64,000 bases of DNA from Rhodanobacter spathiphylli B39. GTDB lineage: Bacteria; Pseudomonadota; Gammaproteobacteria; Xanthomonadales; Rhodanobacteraceae. Below the pieces are notes generated by a model. It had not been told where the DNA came from, made no database searches, and worked only from the letters and a program-made list of their open reading frames with translations. A program made the position numbers and the translations under genes. How positions within the stretch are numbered: position 1 is the stretch's first letter; every line of letters begins with the position of its first letter. The stretch is taken from NCBI RefSeq assembly GCF_000264295.1, contig NZ_AJXT01000050.1:1-64000 (forward strand), read 5' to 3'. Below, one piece after another: positions 53,874 through 63,457 of this stretch.

Positions 53874-54380
53874 TCAGTTCAGCAGGAAAAACGCCAGCGC
53901 CAGCACCATGGCCGCAAACACGCCGGCGATCACGTCGTCGATCATCACGCCGAAGCCGCCTTTCACGCGACGGTCGAGCCAGCGGATCGGCCAGGGCTTC
54001 CACACGTCGAACAGACGGAACAGGACGAAGCCGATGACGATCCACCACCACGGTGCAGGCAGCACCAGCAACGGCAACAGCGCGATCCACTGGCCGATGA
54101 ATTCGTCCCAGACCAGGCTGCGGTGATCGTCGACACCGAGCGCGCGGCCCGCCGCGGTGCATGCCCATACGCCGAGCGCGAAACCCGCCAGCAGGATCAC
54201 CACGTAGATCGGCAACGACAGTTCGCGCAGCCACAGCCACGGCAGCAGCGCGGCCAGCGAGCCGAACGTGCCTTGCGCCACCGGCGCCAGGCCCGAGCCG
54301 AAACCGGAGGCCAGCCAGCCGGCGGGCGTGGCCAGCAAGGCGCGACGTTGCCCGCTGCTCAAGGTCTTCTTTGCGCTCAC
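53874..54380 (-). CDS. pgpA: Phosphatidylglycerophosphatase A
   Basis: 168 residues from a GTG overlapping the thiL stop (GTGA). PgpA motifs GWLASGFGSGLAPVAQGTFGS, RSLVWDEFIGQW and GVMIDDVIAGVFA contain the conserved acidic residues; three membrane helices. It removes phosphate from phosphatidylglycerophosphate. Last gene of the rib/nusB/thiL operon, a common gammaproteobacterial order. Confidence 0.95.
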   Translation of the reverse strand: MSAKKTLSSGQRRALLATPAGWLASGFGSGLAPVAQGTFGSLAALLPWLWLRELSLPIYVVILLAGFALGVWACTAAGRALGVDDHRSLVWDEFIGQWIALLPLLVLPAPWWWIVIGFVLFRLFDVWKPWPIRWLDRRVKGGFGVMIDDVIAGVFAAMVLALAFFLLN

Positions 54381-55345
54381 GCGAAATGCTCCCAGCCGGG
54401 CCGATCCGTGTTCATCCACTCGCCATCGAGTCCGCGCACGCGCACGCCGGCGCCTTCGACGATGCGCCCGATCCGGGTCGCGCCACAGCCCAGCCGTGAC
54501 AGGTCGGCCTGCACGTCGGCCACCCGTGCCGCCGGCACGGTGAAGCAGAGTTCGTAATCGTCGCCGCCGATCAGCGCGCACTGCAGCGCAGCCGCTTCGT
54601 CGTACAGCGCCATCAGTGCCGGGGATCGCGGCAGCAGTGCCGCGTCGATTTCTGCGGCAACGCCGCTGCTGCTGCAAATGTGGCCGAGGTCGGCGACCAG
54701 GCCGTCGGAGACGTCGACGCAGGCGCTGGCCTGGCCACGCAGGGCGACGCCGGCGGACAGGCGCGGTGTGGGCCGGTTGAGCCGTTCGATCAGGAAGGCA
54801 CGCAGGCCGGCGCGGGTGTCGTCATCGGACAACGGTTGCTGCAGCGCCTGCAGACCCGCCGCGGCATCGCCGAGCGTGCCGGTCACCAGCACCGCGTCGC
54901 CGACGCGTGCGCCGCCCCGGGTCAATGCCTTGCCCGGCGGCACGAAGCCATGCACGGTCACGCTGATCGCCAGCGGACCGCGCGTCGTGTCGCCGCCGAC
55001 CAGGGCGAGTCGATGTGGCCTGGCCAGCTTGGAGAAGCCCTCGGCAAAACCTTCGACGAAGTCGGCGTCCGCCCTGGGCAGGGTCAGCCCCAGCAAGGCC
55101 CACGCCGGGCTTGCGCCCATCGCGGCAAGGTCGGAAAGGTTCACCGCCAGCGCCTTCCAGCCGATGTCGGCAGCGGCCGTGCCGCGGGGGAAATGCACGC
55201 CCTCGACCAGGGTATCCAGCGCCACCGCAAGATGCTGCCCCACCGGCGGCAGCAGCAACGCGGCGTCGTCGCCGATGCCCAGCTGCACGTCGTCACGCGC
55301 CTGCGCGGTGAGTTCGCGGATGCGTTCGATCAGTCGGAATTCCAT
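54377..55345 (-). CDS. thiL: Thiamine-monophosphate kinase
   Basis: 322 residues. It phosphorylates TMP to the coenzyme TPP. Signature GIGDDAALLLPP near residue 21 binds Mg-ATP; FVEGFAEGF, LVGGDTTRGPL and ACVDVSDGLVADLGH are the AIR-synthase-fold motifs. The gene starts 20 bases after nusB ends. Confidence 0.95.
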   Translation of the reverse strand: MEFRLIERIRELTAQARDDVQLGIGDDAALLLPPVGQHLAVALDTLVEGVHFPRGTAAADIGWKALAVNLSDLAAMGASPAWALLGLTLPRADADFVEGFAEGFSKLARPHRLALVGGDTTRGPLAISVTVHGFVPPGKALTRGGARVGDAVLVTGTLGDAAAGLQALQQPLSDDDTRAGLRAFLIERLNRPTPRLSAGVALRGQASACVDVSDGLVADLGHICSSSGVAAEIDAALLPRSPALMALYDEAAALQCALIGGDDYELCFTVPAARVADVQADLSRLGCGATRIGRIVEGAGVRVRGLDGEWMNTDRPGWEHFA

Positions 55346-55365
55346 CGGCCGGCCCCGGCAGGCGC

Positions 55366-55809
55366 TCAGCGGCCGTGCTGCTTCTCGACCACGCGCAACT
55401 CGCCGGCCAGCTTGTCCAGCACGCCGTTGACGTAGCTGTGGCCGTGGTCGGCACCGAAGCGCTTGGTCACCTCGATCGCCTCGTTGATGACCACCCGGTA
55501 CGGCACGTCGGGGCGGAACTTCAGTTCATACGCGGCCAGGCGCAGGGCCGCGCGCTCGATCGGATCGACCTGGGCCACCTCGCGGTCGATGTGCGGCCGC
55601 AGAACCTCGTCGAGCGCGTCGACGTTCTTCTCCACACCGTGCAGCAGGTCCTCGAAATATTCCAGGTCGGCCACTTCCATGTCCTGTTCGTGGCGGAACT
55701 GGTCGATCACCGCGTTCATGTGGCTGCCGCTGATCTGCCACGCATACAGCGCCTGCAGCGCGCGGCGGCGAGCGCGCGAGCGCGCCTGCATGTCGATGCC
55801 CTGGCTCAT
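55366..55809 (-). CDS. nusB: Transcription antitermination factor NusB
   Basis: 147 residues beginning [25 protein letters not shown], the arginine-rich RNA-binding start of NusB; the C-terminal half has [16 protein letters not shown] and [10 protein letters not shown], the family's best conserved segments. It binds boxA RNA with S10. The ATG overlaps the ribH stop (ATGA). Confidence 0.96.
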   Translation of the reverse strand: MSQGIDMQARSRARRRALQALYAWQISGSHMNAVIDQFRHEQDMEVADLEYFEDLLHGVEKNVDALDEVLRPHIDREVAQVDPIERAALRLAAYELKFRPDVPYRVVINEAIEVTKRFGADHGHSYVNGVLDKLAGELRVVEKQHGR

Positions 55810-56270
55810 CCGAGGTTCCCGTACAGGTTGACCATTTCCAGCGCGGCGATCGCGGCGTCGGCGCCCTTGTTGCCGGCCTTGGTGCCCGAGCGCTCGATCG
55901 CCTGCTCGATGCTGTCGGTGGTCAGCACGCCGAACGCCACCGGCACGCCGGAGCTGGTCGCGGCCTGGGCCAGGCCCTTGGCGCATTCGCCGGCGACATA
56001 GTCGAAGTGCGGAGTGGAACCGCGGATCACCGCGCCCAGCGCGATCACCGCCGCGTACTGGCCGGAGTTGGCCAGCTTGTGCGCGGCCAGCGCGATTTCC
56101 CACGCGCCCGGCACGCGGATCAGGTCGATTGCATCGTCCTTGACGCCGTGGCGCACCAGCGCATCACGGGCGCCGGCCACCAGTGGTTCCACCACGAAGC
56201 CGTTGAAACGGCCGGCGACGATGGCGAAACGGCCCTTGGGCGTGGCGAAATCGCCTTCGATGATCTTCAT
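55806..56270 (-). CDS. ribH: 6,7-dimethyl-8-ribityllumazine synthase
   Basis: 154 residues. It condenses the ribityl-aminopyrimidine with dihydroxybutanone phosphate in riboflavin synthesis. Motifs: [15 protein letters not shown] at the N terminus, [14 protein letters not shown], and [16 protein letters not shown] with the catalytic region. [11 protein letters not shown] is taken as the start since upstream residues are proline/arginine junk. Confidence 0.96.
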   Translation of the reverse strand: MKIIEGDFATPKGRFAIVAGRFNGFVVEPLVAGARDALVRHGVKDDAIDLIRVPGAWEIALAAHKLANSGQYAAVIALGAVIRGSTPHFDYVAGECAKGLAQAATSSGVPVAFGVLTTDSIEQAIERSGTKAGNKGADAAIAALEMVNLYGNLG

Positions 56271-56385
56271 TGCAGATTTCCTTGGTTGGACGCGCGGCCC
56301 AGGCAGACCGGGCATTTTACGGGTTTGCCGACGATCCTGCCCGTTTGCCTCCTCCCCGGCCCGGCTGGAGAGCGTCGGGATGGGA

Positions 56386-57321
56386 TCAGGCCCCGGGCGG
56401 CAGGTGCGGGTAGCCGCCGAAGTGGAGCCGGGCCTTGCCGCCCGAGACGCGCAAGCGCGCCGGCGCGCCGAATGGCAAGGTGAATTTGTCCGGCTCGTGT
56501 CCGGTCGGCAGGCCTCCGATCACGGCCACGCCGCTGGCCCGGCGGATCTGTTCGAAACTTTCGGCCAGCCCGTAACCGTTGTCGTAGCCGCTGGGACGGC
56601 ACTGGCTGAAGTCGCCCAGCACCAGCGCCCGCTGGCGCCCCAGCACCCCGGACAGGTGCAGCTGGTACAGCAGGCGCTCGATGCGGAACGGCGGCTCGCC
56701 GACGTCCTCGACGAACAGGATGCCGCCGTCGATGTCCGGGAAATATGGCGTGCCGATCAGGCTGCACAGCACCGCCAGGTTGCCGCCCCACAGCGGGCCC
56801 TCCACGTCGAGCTCGGCGTCGGGCGCCGTGTTCCACTCGAGCTGCGCCGAGGGCGCCCGCACGGTGTCCCAGAAATGCCGCCAGGTGAACTCGCTGGGCG
56901 TCGCCGCGCCGAAATCGGCGCCCAGCATCGGCCCGCTGAACGTGCACAGCCCGCTGCGCGCGTACAGCGCCAGCTGCACGGCGGTGAAATCGCTGTAGCC
57001 GACCAGCAAGGTGTTGCTGCCCTGCAGGCGCTCGCGCAGCGCGTCGTAATCCAGCCCCGCCAGCAGACGCGTGGCGCCGTAACCGCCGCGGATCGCCAGC
57101 GCGATGTCGGGCAGCGCGTCCAGCGTCGCCAGCGCATTGAGGTCGGCCGCGCGTTCGGCGTCGCTGCCCGCGTAGCGTTGCTCGGTGCGATCGAGTACTT
57201 CCAGTCCGTCTACCGTGCAACCTGCGGCCTGCAGGCGTTCCACGCCGCGCGTCATCGCGGCGCGATCGTGCGGGTAGCCGGAAGGGGCGATCAGGCGGAT
57301 GCGGATTGCGGACATGGGCAT
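56386..57321 (-). CDS. ldcA: Muramoyltetrapeptide LD-carboxypeptidase (S66)
   Basis: 311 residues. It removes D-Ala from murein tetrapeptides during cell-wall recycling in the cytosol. [10 protein letters not shown] opens the fold; the nucleophile Ser is in [10 protein letters not shown] (about residue 110), [10 protein letters not shown] is family-typical, and a His near HFGGYPH could complete the triad. It interrupts the rib genes, between ribB and ribH. A second ATG lies two codons downstream. Confidence 0.92.
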   Translation of the reverse strand: MPMSAIRIRLIAPSGYPHDRAAMTRGVERLQAAGCTVDGLEVLDRTEQRYAGSDAERAADLNALATLDALPDIALAIRGGYGATRLLAGLDYDALRERLQGSNTLLVGYSDFTAVQLALYARSGLCTFSGPMLGADFGAATPSEFTWRHFWDTVRAPSAQLEWNTAPDAELDVEGPLWGGNLAVLCSLIGTPYFPDIDGGILFVEDVGEPPFRIERLLYQLHLSGVLGRQRALVLGDFSQCRPSGYDNGYGLAESFEQIRRASGVAVIGGLPTGHEPDKFTLPFGAPARLRVSGGKARLHFGGYPHLPPGA

Positions 57322-57390
57322 GGTCGAGGAAGGAAAGCTGGATTATGCGGTCGTGGTGTGGGCATTGCGTGGCAGGACGCGGCGCGTTTT

Positions 57391-58482
57391 CTACACGTAT
57401 TCGACAACTTCCAGGTCGAAGCCGGCCAGGCCGACCAGCTTGCGCGGCGTGCCCAGCACGCGCAGCTGGCGCACGCCGAGATCACCCATGATCTGCGCGC
57501 CCAGGCCCAGCTGGCGCCACTCCTGCTGCTGCGCATCTTCCGGCGCCTGCGTGCTGGGCTGGCGCTGCAGCCTTGCCAGCAAGGCTTCCGGCGTGTCCTC
57601 GCCGGACAGCACCAGCAACACGCCGCGATCCTCGTCGGCGATCCGGCGCAGGGCCGAGGTCACGGTGAGGCCGAGGTCGTCGCGCTTGAGATGCAGCACA
57701 TCCGACAAGGTGTTGCGCACGTGCACGCGCGACAGCACCGGCGCGCCGTCATCGACGGTCCCGCGCACCAGCGCGTAGTGCAGGCCGCGGCGGATCACGT
57801 CACGATAGGCGATCAGCCGGAACATGCCGAACTCGGTCTCGACCATTTCGTCATGCACGCGCTGCACGGTCTTCTCGGTCTCCAGCCGGTAGCGGATCAG
57901 GTCGGCGATCGAGCCGATCTTCAGTCCGTGTCTGGCCGCAAAGACTTCCAGTTCGGGACGGCGCGCCATCGAGCCATCCTCGTGCAGGATCTCGATCAGC
58001 ACCGCCGAAGGCTCCAGCCCGGCCAGCGCGGCCAGGTCGCAACCGGCCTCGGTGTGGCCGGCCCGGGTCAGCACGCCGCCGGGTTGCGCGGTGAGCGGGA
58101 AGATGTGGCCGGGCTGGGCCAGGTCCTGCGGCTTCGCGTCGTTCTTCACGGCGACCTGGATGGTGCGCGCGCGGTCATGCGCCGAGATGCCGGTGGTGAC
58201 GCCTTCGGCCGCCTCGATCGAGACGGTGAAGTTGGTGTGGTACGACGAGGTGTTGTCGCTGACCATCGGCTTCAGGCCCAGCTGGCGCGTGCGCTGCTCG
58301 GTCAGGGTGACGCAGACCAGTCCGCGCGCCTCGCGCACCATGAAGTTGATGTCTTCGGGCCGCACCATTTGCGCGGCCATGATCAGGTCGCCCTCGTTTT
58401 CGCGGTCTTCGTCGTCGAGGATCACCACCATGCGACCGGCACGGATGTCTTCGAGGATTTCGGGGATGGTGTTGAAGGGCAT
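57391..58482 (-). CDS. ribB: 3,4-dihydroxy-2-butanone 4-phosphate synthase with degenerate GTP cyclohydrolase II domain
   Basis: 363 residues. The RibB domain (1 to about 205) is intact: DDEDRENEGDLIMAA, HDRARTIQ, GHIFPL and RAGHTEAGCDLA. The C-terminal half resembles GTP cyclohydrolase II (VQRVHDEMVETEFGMFRLIAYRD and ALVRG), but where RibA has its zinc-binding Cys cluster this protein reads RVHVRNTLSDVLHLKRDDLG with no Cys. So only RibB activity is expected, and a separate RibA must be encoded elsewhere. The DUF-like fusion is common in this group of bacteria. Confidence 0.93.
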   Translation of the reverse strand: MPFNTIPEILEDIRAGRMVVILDDEDRENEGDLIMAAQMVRPEDINFMVREARGLVCVTLTEQRTRQLGLKPMVSDNTSSYHTNFTVSIEAAEGVTTGISAHDRARTIQVAVKNDAKPQDLAQPGHIFPLTAQPGGVLTRAGHTEAGCDLAALAGLEPSAVLIEILHEDGSMARRPELEVFAARHGLKIGSIADLIRYRLETEKTVQRVHDEMVETEFGMFRLIAYRDVIRRGLHYALVRGTVDDGAPVLSRVHVRNTLSDVLHLKRDDLGLTVTSALRRIADEDRGVLLVLSGEDTPEALLARLQRQPSTQAPEDAQQQEWRQLGLGAQIMGDLGVRQLRVLGTPRKLVGLAGFDLEVVEYV

Positions 58483-58521
58483 GGGGTACTCGAGCCGGGA
58501 CGGCTTCAGGCTGGGAAGGGA

Positions 58522-58965
58522 TCAAAAAGACGGCGGGCGAAGCATCTTCGGAAGGTGGGCAGAAAGTGCAACCAGGAAGGCCCTGGTGTTTGCTCCCTTT
58601 GGCCACCCGCCCATTGCATTGCAGTGTCGCGGCGGCTCTCCGTCGAGACTGAAGGTGTAAGTCATCCCGTCAAGGATGCCAATGCCGCAGCCATGCTCGA
58701 AATCATCAAGGCTGGCGGCCAAATCCCCCAGGCGCCGCGCCGCCGTCATGTCCAGTCGTGTGGTCAGTATTTTTTCGTGCTGCGACATGCCTGCAGGCGG
58801 AGGGTCCTTGTAGCGAACCGCAAGGACATTTCCCTTCAGGGAGATTGTTTCGGGGGCCCATCCAGGCTCGCCACCGCGCATGACGAGGACGAATTCGTGT
58901 GCGCAGACCATCGAGCTCCCGAACAGAAACAGAGCAAGTGTCAGGAAGACCTGGCGCATCTCCAT
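58522..58965 (-). CDS. Small secreted protein between ribE and ribB
   Basis: 147 residues beginning MEMRQVFLTLALFLFGSSMVCA, a signal peptide. The mature part has HEFVLVMRGGEPGWAPETIS, two Cys (HGCGIG, RHCNAMGG) and no domain I know. It starts 4 bases after ribE and ends 39 bases before ribB. Counted lines give about 57-58% G+C through most of it, lower than neighbouring rib genes, which suggests later arrival. Function unknown. Confidence 0.7.
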   Translation of the reverse strand: MEMRQVFLTLALFLFGSSMVCAHEFVLVMRGGEPGWAPETISLKGNVLAVRYKDPPPAGMSQHEKILTTRLDMTAARRLGDLAASLDDFEHGCGIGILDGMTYTFSLDGEPPRHCNAMGGWPKGANTRAFLVALSAHLPKMLRPPSF

Positions 58966-58969
58966 GCCC

Positions 58970-59611
58970 TCACGCAAAGCCGTGCTGCTTGAGGAACGCC
59001 TCGTCCAGCCGTGGCGTCCCGCCGCTGGCCAGCAGCCGTTCGACATAGCGCGCGATCACGTCCACTTCGATGTTCACCGCGTCGCCGGCGCGGCGCGCGT
59101 GGAACGCGGTGTGCTCGACCGTGTGCGGGATCAGGTTGACGCCAAATCGTGACCCGGCGACTTCGTTGACGGTGAGGCTGGTGCCGTCGATGCAGACTGA
59201 ACCCTTGGCCGCGATGTAGCGCGAGATCGCCGCCGGCACCTCGAACGTCCAGCGCTGCGAGCGGCCATCCGGGGTGATCGACACCACCTTGCCCAGCCCG
59301 TCGACGTGGCCGGACACCAGGTGTCCGCCGAGGCGGTCGGCCAGCCGCAAGGCCTTTTCCAGGTTCACCGGATCGCCGGCCTTCAGCTGGCCCAACGAGG
59401 TCAGCGACAGGGTTTCGTTCGAGACGTCGGCGCTGAAGCCGCGCGGCTCCAGCGTGATCGCGGTGAGGCAGACGCCGGAGACGGCGATCGAGTCGCCGAG
59501 CTGCACATCGGCGAGGTCGAGGTCGGCGGTGTCGACATGCAGGCGCACGTCGCCGCCCCGCGGCTCGAGCCGCGCGACGCGGCCCACGGTCTGGATGATG
59601 CCGGTGAACAT
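58970..59611 (-). CDS. ribE: Riboflavin synthase alpha chain
   Basis: 213 residues starting MFTGIIQTVGRVARLEPRGG. Two lumazine-binding repeats: first with DSIAVSGVCLTAI and FSADVSNETL, second with GSVCIDGTSLTVNEV and FGVNLIPHTVEHTAF. It converts two lumazines to riboflavin. It is the first gene downstream of the FMN riboswitch, so it and following genes are under flavin control. Confidence 0.96.
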   Translation of the reverse strand: MFTGIIQTVGRVARLEPRGGDVRLHVDTADLDLADVQLGDSIAVSGVCLTAITLEPRGFSADVSNETLSLTSLGQLKAGDPVNLEKALRLADRLGGHLVSGHVDGLGKVVSITPDGRSQRWTFEVPAAISRYIAAKGSVCIDGTSLTVNEVAGSRFGVNLIPHTVEHTAFHARRAGDAVNIEVDVIARYVERLLASGGTPRLDEAFLKQHGFA

Positions 59612-60019
59612 CAGCGCGCCTCCGGCGGGAGGGCGGTGGATCGCATGAACGCAATGGCTTTCATGAAACGTATCCCGCATGAAGTTAAGCGAGTACGCCA
59701 CAAGGCATCAGGCCAGACGCGCACCGGCAGGGGCGCGCGTCGTGCCGTCTTCTCTTTATCCGGACTGTGAGGAAACGGTCGCCCGCTTCCAACCGTCGGC
59801 TCCGGAGTCTGACCGGATCTGCTGACCTTCCGGCCTGGCCGGAAGCGCTCGCGGGCTCGTTCCGAAGAACCTACCGCCGGTGGGGAATTTCGCCCCGCCC
59901 TGAAGACGCTGTGCATGGTTGCCGGCCGAGGCCGACGGCGAATTCTAGCACCGCGACGTGACGCGACCGCACGTTGCCGCGGCGAATGCAGTGTTCACCC
60001 GGGTGCCACAACACCTGGC
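59612..60019 (-). other. Intergenic leader between ribD and ribE
   Basis: 408 bases with no protein gene. It holds the FMN riboswitch (59750-59912) and, between that and ribE, a GC-rich inverted repeat (GACGCGCGC...GTGCGCGTC near 59718-59742) that could act as the regulated terminator or ribosome-site sequestering stem. Nothing else is recognisable; bases 59920-60019 probably contain a promoter for the ribE part. Confidence 0.75.
59750..59912 (-). ncRNA. FMN riboswitch (RFN element)
   Basis: On the reverse strand the conserved segments appear in order: TCTTCAGGGCGGGGCGAAAT, TCCCCACCGGCGGTA, GAGCCCGCGAGCGC, a variable GC-rich arm, GGTCAGCAGATCCGGT, GACTCCGGAGCCGACGGT and the closing GGATAAAGAGAAG. 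This is the full RFN consensus. It senses FMN and should repress ribE and the genes that follow when flavin is plentiful. Confidence 0.95.
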
Positions 60020-61117
60020 TCAGGCTGGTCGCAGCTGCAATCGCCAGTCCGCGCCCAGCAGTTGCTGCTGCCGCAGCGTGAGTTGCCAGCGCTGCGCCAT
60101 GTCGGTGAGGGCAGGCAGTTGCAGCAGCGGCCGGGCCCTGTCGCCCAGCAGGATCGGCGCGACATACAGCAGCAATTCGTCGACCAGGCCGGCGGCGAAC
60201 AGCGCGCCGCACAGCGTGGGGCCGGCCTCGACATGCACCTCGTTGCAGCCGCGGCCGGCCAGCAGACCGAGCACGGCGTGCAGGTCGATCATGTCGCCCC
60301 GTGCCGCCACGGCCATCCGCTCGACCCGGGCGAAACGTCCGTCCGCACAAGATGCCGCGGCGCCATGCAGGACGAGGGTCGGCGTCGACCCGTCCAGCAC
60401 GTGGCTGCCGGGCGGCGTGCGCAGCTGGCGATCGAGCACCACGCGCAGCGGCGGGCTGAACTCCTCGTCGTCGCCCAGTCGCACGGTAAGTCGCGGATCG
60501 TCGGCCAGCACGGTGCCGCTGCCGGTGAGGATCGCCGAGCTGCGGGCGCGCCAGCGCTGCACGTCGGCACGCGCGGCCTCGCCGGTGATCCATTTCGATT
60601 CGCCGTTGGCCAGCGCGGTGCGCCCGTCCAGGCTCATCGCCAGCTTCACCCGCACGAACGGACGGCCACGCTCGATCCGGCTGAAGAAGCCCGCATTCAA
60701 TTCGCGGGCCGTCTCGCGCTGCAGGCTCGTCTCGACCATGATGCCGGCCGCGCGCAGCCGGTCGATGCCACGGCCGTTGACCTGCGGAAACGGGTCCTCG
60801 CTGGCGATCACCACGCGGCGCACGCCCGCGGCGACCAGCGCCTCGGCGCAGGGCGGCGTGCGGCCGTGATGCGCGCAGGGTTCCAGCGTCACATAAGCGG
60901 TGGCGCCGCGCGCCGACCCGCCCGCTTCGCGCAGCGCGAAGACCTCCGCATGCGGCTCGCCGGCACGCTGGTGAAAGCCCGTGCCGACCACGTCGTCGCC
61001 ATGCGCGATGACGCAGCCGACCCGCGGATTCGGCTGGGTGGTGAACAGGCCACGTTCGGCCAGGCGCAGGGCGTGCGCCATGTGGGCATGATCGACCGCC
61101 GAAAAGGACTCCGTCAC
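60020..61117 (-). CDS. ribD: Bifunctional riboflavin deaminase-reductase
   Basis: 365 residues. N-terminal deaminase with zinc site HAEVFAL and [15 protein letters not shown] (His, two Cys); C-terminal reductase with [35 protein letters not shown] and [13 protein letters not shown]. It acts on the GTP cyclohydrolase II product in two steps. It lies upstream of the riboswitch, so it is not under it, and its ATG overlaps the nrdR stop (ATGA). Confidence 0.95.
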   Translation of the reverse strand: MTESFSAVDHAHMAHALRLAERGLFTTQPNPRVGCVIAHGDDVVGTGFHQRAGEPHAEVFALREAGGSARGATAYVTLEPCAHHGRTPPCAEALVAAGVRRVVIASEDPFPQVNGRGIDRLRAAGIMVETSLQRETARELNAGFFSRIERGRPFVRVKLAMSLDGRTALANGESKWITGEAARADVQRWRARSSAILTGSGTVLADDPRLTVRLGDDEEFSPPLRVVLDRQLRTPPGSHVLDGSTPTLVLHGAAASCADGRFARVERMAVAARGDMIDLHAVLGLLAGRGCNEVHVEAGPTLCGALFAAGLVDELLLYVAPILLGDRARPLLQLPALTDMAQRWQLTLRQQQLLGADWRLQLRPA

Positions 61118-61626
61118 TTGCCTTCGCGCTTGCCGCCACCGAGCAGGGGCAGCTGCAGATCGGCCAGTCCCGGCAGGTCGCGCTCCAGCCGCTCGATCTC
61201 CTCGCGGAACGCCTGCACGTCCTCGAACTTGCGATAGACCGAGGCGAAGCGCACGTAGGCGACCTGGTCGAGGTTCTTCAGCTCGCGCATCACCAGCTCG
61301 CCGAGCTGGCGCGAAGGTACTTCACGCTCGCCGCTGCGGCGCAGGTCGTTGACGATCGCGCGTACCGCGGCGTCAACGTCGTTGCTGGACACCGGCCGTT
61401 TCTGCAGCGCGCGCTCGAAACTCACCCGCAACTTGCGCTCGTCGAAGGGCTCACGCCGTTCGCCGCTCTTCACGATCGCCGGCAGTTTCAGCTCGGCGGT
61501 TTCGTAAGTATTGAAGCGCTCCGCGCACTGCGGACACTCGCGCCGGCGACGCACGGTACTGCCATCCTCGGTCAGTCGCGAATCGATCACGCGGGTGTCT
61601 TCGTGCTGGCAGAAGGGGCAGTGCAT
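61114..61626 (-). CDS. nrdR: Transcriptional repressor NrdR
   Basis: 170 residues. Zinc ribbon with four Cys (MHCPFCQH and [10 protein letters not shown]), then an ATP-cone domain ([20 protein letters not shown]). NrdR represses ribonucleotide reductase genes in response to dATP. The start overlaps the stop of the four-helix-bundle gene by one base (TGATG). Its usual neighbour glyA lies one gene upstream. Confidence 0.96.
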   Translation of the reverse strand: MHCPFCQHEDTRVIDSRLTEDGSTVRRRRECPQCAERFNTYETAELKLPAIVKSGERREPFDERKLRVSFERALQKRPVSSNDVDAAVRAIVNDLRRSGEREVPSRQLGELVMRELKNLDQVAYVRFASVYRKFEDVQAFREEIERLERDLPGLADLQLPLLGGGKREGK

Positions 61627-62048
61627 CAGGGAGCGGGGAACGAGGAACGGGGAACGGGGAAATGGGAGGTCCCGGACAGTTTGCCTGACAGCGCCTTTTT
61701 CAGGGACTGAAGTTGACGGGCTATCGAACGCAATGCCGTCAACGGCGCTGCGGCGTCCCGTGCCGCGACATAGCCAAGCCGCTCCGCCAAGAGCATCTGT
61801 GTTTCCAATTCGGCCAGTGATCCCGATGACATCGACAAAAACCTCAAATAATCGCGGATCGAACTACGCGCGTTGCCTTCAGCGATGCAGGAAGCTACTG
61901 AAACAACCACTCGCTGCATTTGTGCCGTCAACCCAAAGCGCTCATCTGACGGAAATCCACGAGTCACCGAATAAACAGACTCCGCCAACTTCATGGCGTC
62001 CTGCCAAACCCGCAAGTCTCGATAGTCGCAAGCCACTGGAACCTCCAT
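61626..62048 (-). CDS. Four-helix-bundle protein (S23/intervening-sequence type) in a repeat-bounded cassette
   Basis: 140 residues. [50 protein letters not shown] and a last helix match the S23 four-helix-bundle family, related to proteins in 23S rRNA intervening sequences and to Avd of diversity-generating retroelements. The tail [13 protein letters not shown] is encoded by a GGGAAC heptad array. The gene sits between glyA and nrdR with heptad arrays in opposite orientation at both ends. No reverse transcriptase is nearby. Confidence 0.85.
   Translation of the reverse strand: MEVPVACDYRDLRVWQDAMKLAESVYSVTRGFPSDERFGLTAQMQRVVVSVASCIAEGNARSSIRDYLRFLSMSSGSLAELETQMLLAERLGYVAARDAAAPLTALRSIARQLQSLKKALSGKLSGTSHFPVPRSSFPAP
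61629..61662. repeat. GGGAAC heptad array, left end of the four-helix-bundle cassette
   Basis: About four units of GGGAACG/GGAACGG type, overlapping the 3' end of the four-helix-bundle gene. The array at 62047-62076 is its inverted counterpart. Confidence 0.85.
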
Positions 62049-62076
62049 GTTCCCCGTTCCCCGTTCCCCGTTCCCG
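62047..62076. repeat. GTTCCCC heptad array, right end of the cassette
   Basis: Four units of GTTCCCC lying between the four-helix-bundle start and the glyA stop, inverted relative to the array at 61629-61662, so the gene between is bracketed by inverted repeats. Confidence 0.85.
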
Positions 62077-62078
62077 AG

Positions 62079-63332
62079 TCAACCGTAGACCGGAAACTTC
62101 TTGCACTGCGCCGTCACCGCCTCACGCACGCGGGCGATCACCGCCTCGTCGTCCGGTGCGTCCAGCACGTCGCAGATCCACTGCGTCAGTTCGATCACGT
62201 CCCCTTCCATGTAGCCGCGGGTGGTGACGGCGGGCGAACCGACGCGCAGGCCGGAGGTGACGAAGGGCTTGCGCGGATCGTTCGGCACGGCGTTCTTGTT
62301 GACGGTGATATGCGCCTTGCCCAGCGCTTCCTCGGCCGCCTTGCCGGTGACTTCCTTGCCGATCATGTCGACCAGCATCAAATGGTTCTCGGTGCCGCCG
62401 GAGACGATCTTGTAGCCGCGCTCGATGAAGGTCTTCGCCATCGCCTTGGCGTTCTTCACCACCTGGGCCTGGTAAGTCTTGAACGCCGGCTCCAGCGCTT
62501 CCTTGAACGCCACCGCCTTGGCCGCGATCACGTGCATCAGCGGACCGCCCTGGATGCCGGGGAACACGATCGACTGCAGCTTCTTCTCGATCTCTTCGCC
62601 GGCGCCCTTGCTCACGATGATGCCGCCGCGCGGACCGCGCAGGGTCTTGTGGGTGGTCGAGGTGACCACGTGCGCATGCGGCAGCGGGCTCGGGTACACG
62701 CCGGCGGCGACCAGGCCGGCGACGTGGGCCATGTCGACGAAGAACAGCGCGCCGACCGAATCGGCGATCTGGCGCATGCGCGCCCAGTCGACCACCTGCG
62801 AGTAGGCGCTGAAGCCGCCGACCAGCATTTTCGGCTGGTGTTCGGTGGCGAGGCGCTGCACTTCGTCGTAGTCGATCAGGCCATTTTCATCGACGCCGTA
62901 CTGCACCGCGTTGAACAGCTTGCCGGAGATGTTGACCTTGGCGCCGTGGGTCAGGTGGCCGCCATGGGCCAGCGACATGCCGAGGATCGTGTCGCCCGGC
63001 TGCAGCAGCGCCAGGTAAACCGCCTGGTTGGCTTGCGAGCCGGAGTGCGGCTGCACGTTGGCGTAGTCGCAGTCGAACAACTGCTTCAGGCGCTCGATCG
63101 CCAGCTTCTCGGCCACGTCCACGTACTCGCAGCCACCGTAGTAGCGCTTGCCCGGGTAGCCCTCGGCGTACTTGTTGGTCAGTTTGGAACCCTGCGCCTC
63201 CATCACCCGCGGGCTGGCGTAGTTCTCCGAGGCGATCAGCTCGACGTGATCTTCCTGGCGGCGGCCCTCATCGGCGATGGCCCGGGCCAGTTCGTCGTCG
63301 TAACCGGCAATCGTGCAGTCCTTGGGGAACAT
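62079..63332 (-). CDS. glyA: Serine hydroxymethyltransferase
   Basis: 417 residues, starting [19 protein letters not shown]. It interconverts serine and glycine with tetrahydrofolate. PLP lysine lies in [16 protein letters not shown]; other motifs are [23 protein letters not shown] and [21 protein letters not shown] 63332 matches the family start. It heads the reverse-strand operon that includes nrdR and ribD. Confidence 0.97.
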   Translation of the reverse strand: MFPKDCTIAGYDDELARAIADEGRRQEDHVELIASENYASPRVMEAQGSKLTNKYAEGYPGKRYYGGCEYVDVAEKLAIERLKQLFDCDYANVQPHSGSQANQAVYLALLQPGDTILGMSLAHGGHLTHGAKVNISGKLFNAVQYGVDENGLIDYDEVQRLATEHQPKMLVGGFSAYSQVVDWARMRQIADSVGALFFVDMAHVAGLVAAGVYPSPLPHAHVVTSTTHKTLRGPRGGIIVSKGAGEEIEKKLQSIVFPGIQGGPLMHVIAAKAVAFKEALEPAFKTYQAQVVKNAKAMAKTFIERGYKIVSGGTENHLMLVDMIGKEVTGKAAEEALGKAHITVNKNAVPNDPRKPFVTSGLRVGSPAVTTRGYMEGDVIELTQWICDVLDAPDDEAVIARVREAVTAQCKKFPVYG

Positions 63333-63435
63333 TCTGACCTCGTGAGTGGCGGGCGGGGAAGTCCGAAAGTGTAGCCCCCACGGGCGTTTCCGGCCACTGA
63401 TGGCGACCGGCACGGGCATGGCTTGAATGATCGAA

Positions 63436-63457
63436 TGACAAATATTGAAATCTGTCA
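63436..63457. promoter_or_regulatory. Imperfect palindrome between glyA and the oxidoreductase gene
   Basis: TGACA and TGTCA arms around an AT-rich centre (AAATATTGAAATC), symmetric at 16 of 22 positions. It lies in the shared divergent region and looks like a regulator site, but which gene it serves is unknown. Confidence 0.45.

Noticed and set aside
61626-62048. Four-helix-bundle gene considered as part of a diversity-generating retroelement
   Set aside because: No reverse transcriptase, template repeat or variable-repeat target gene is visible nearby.
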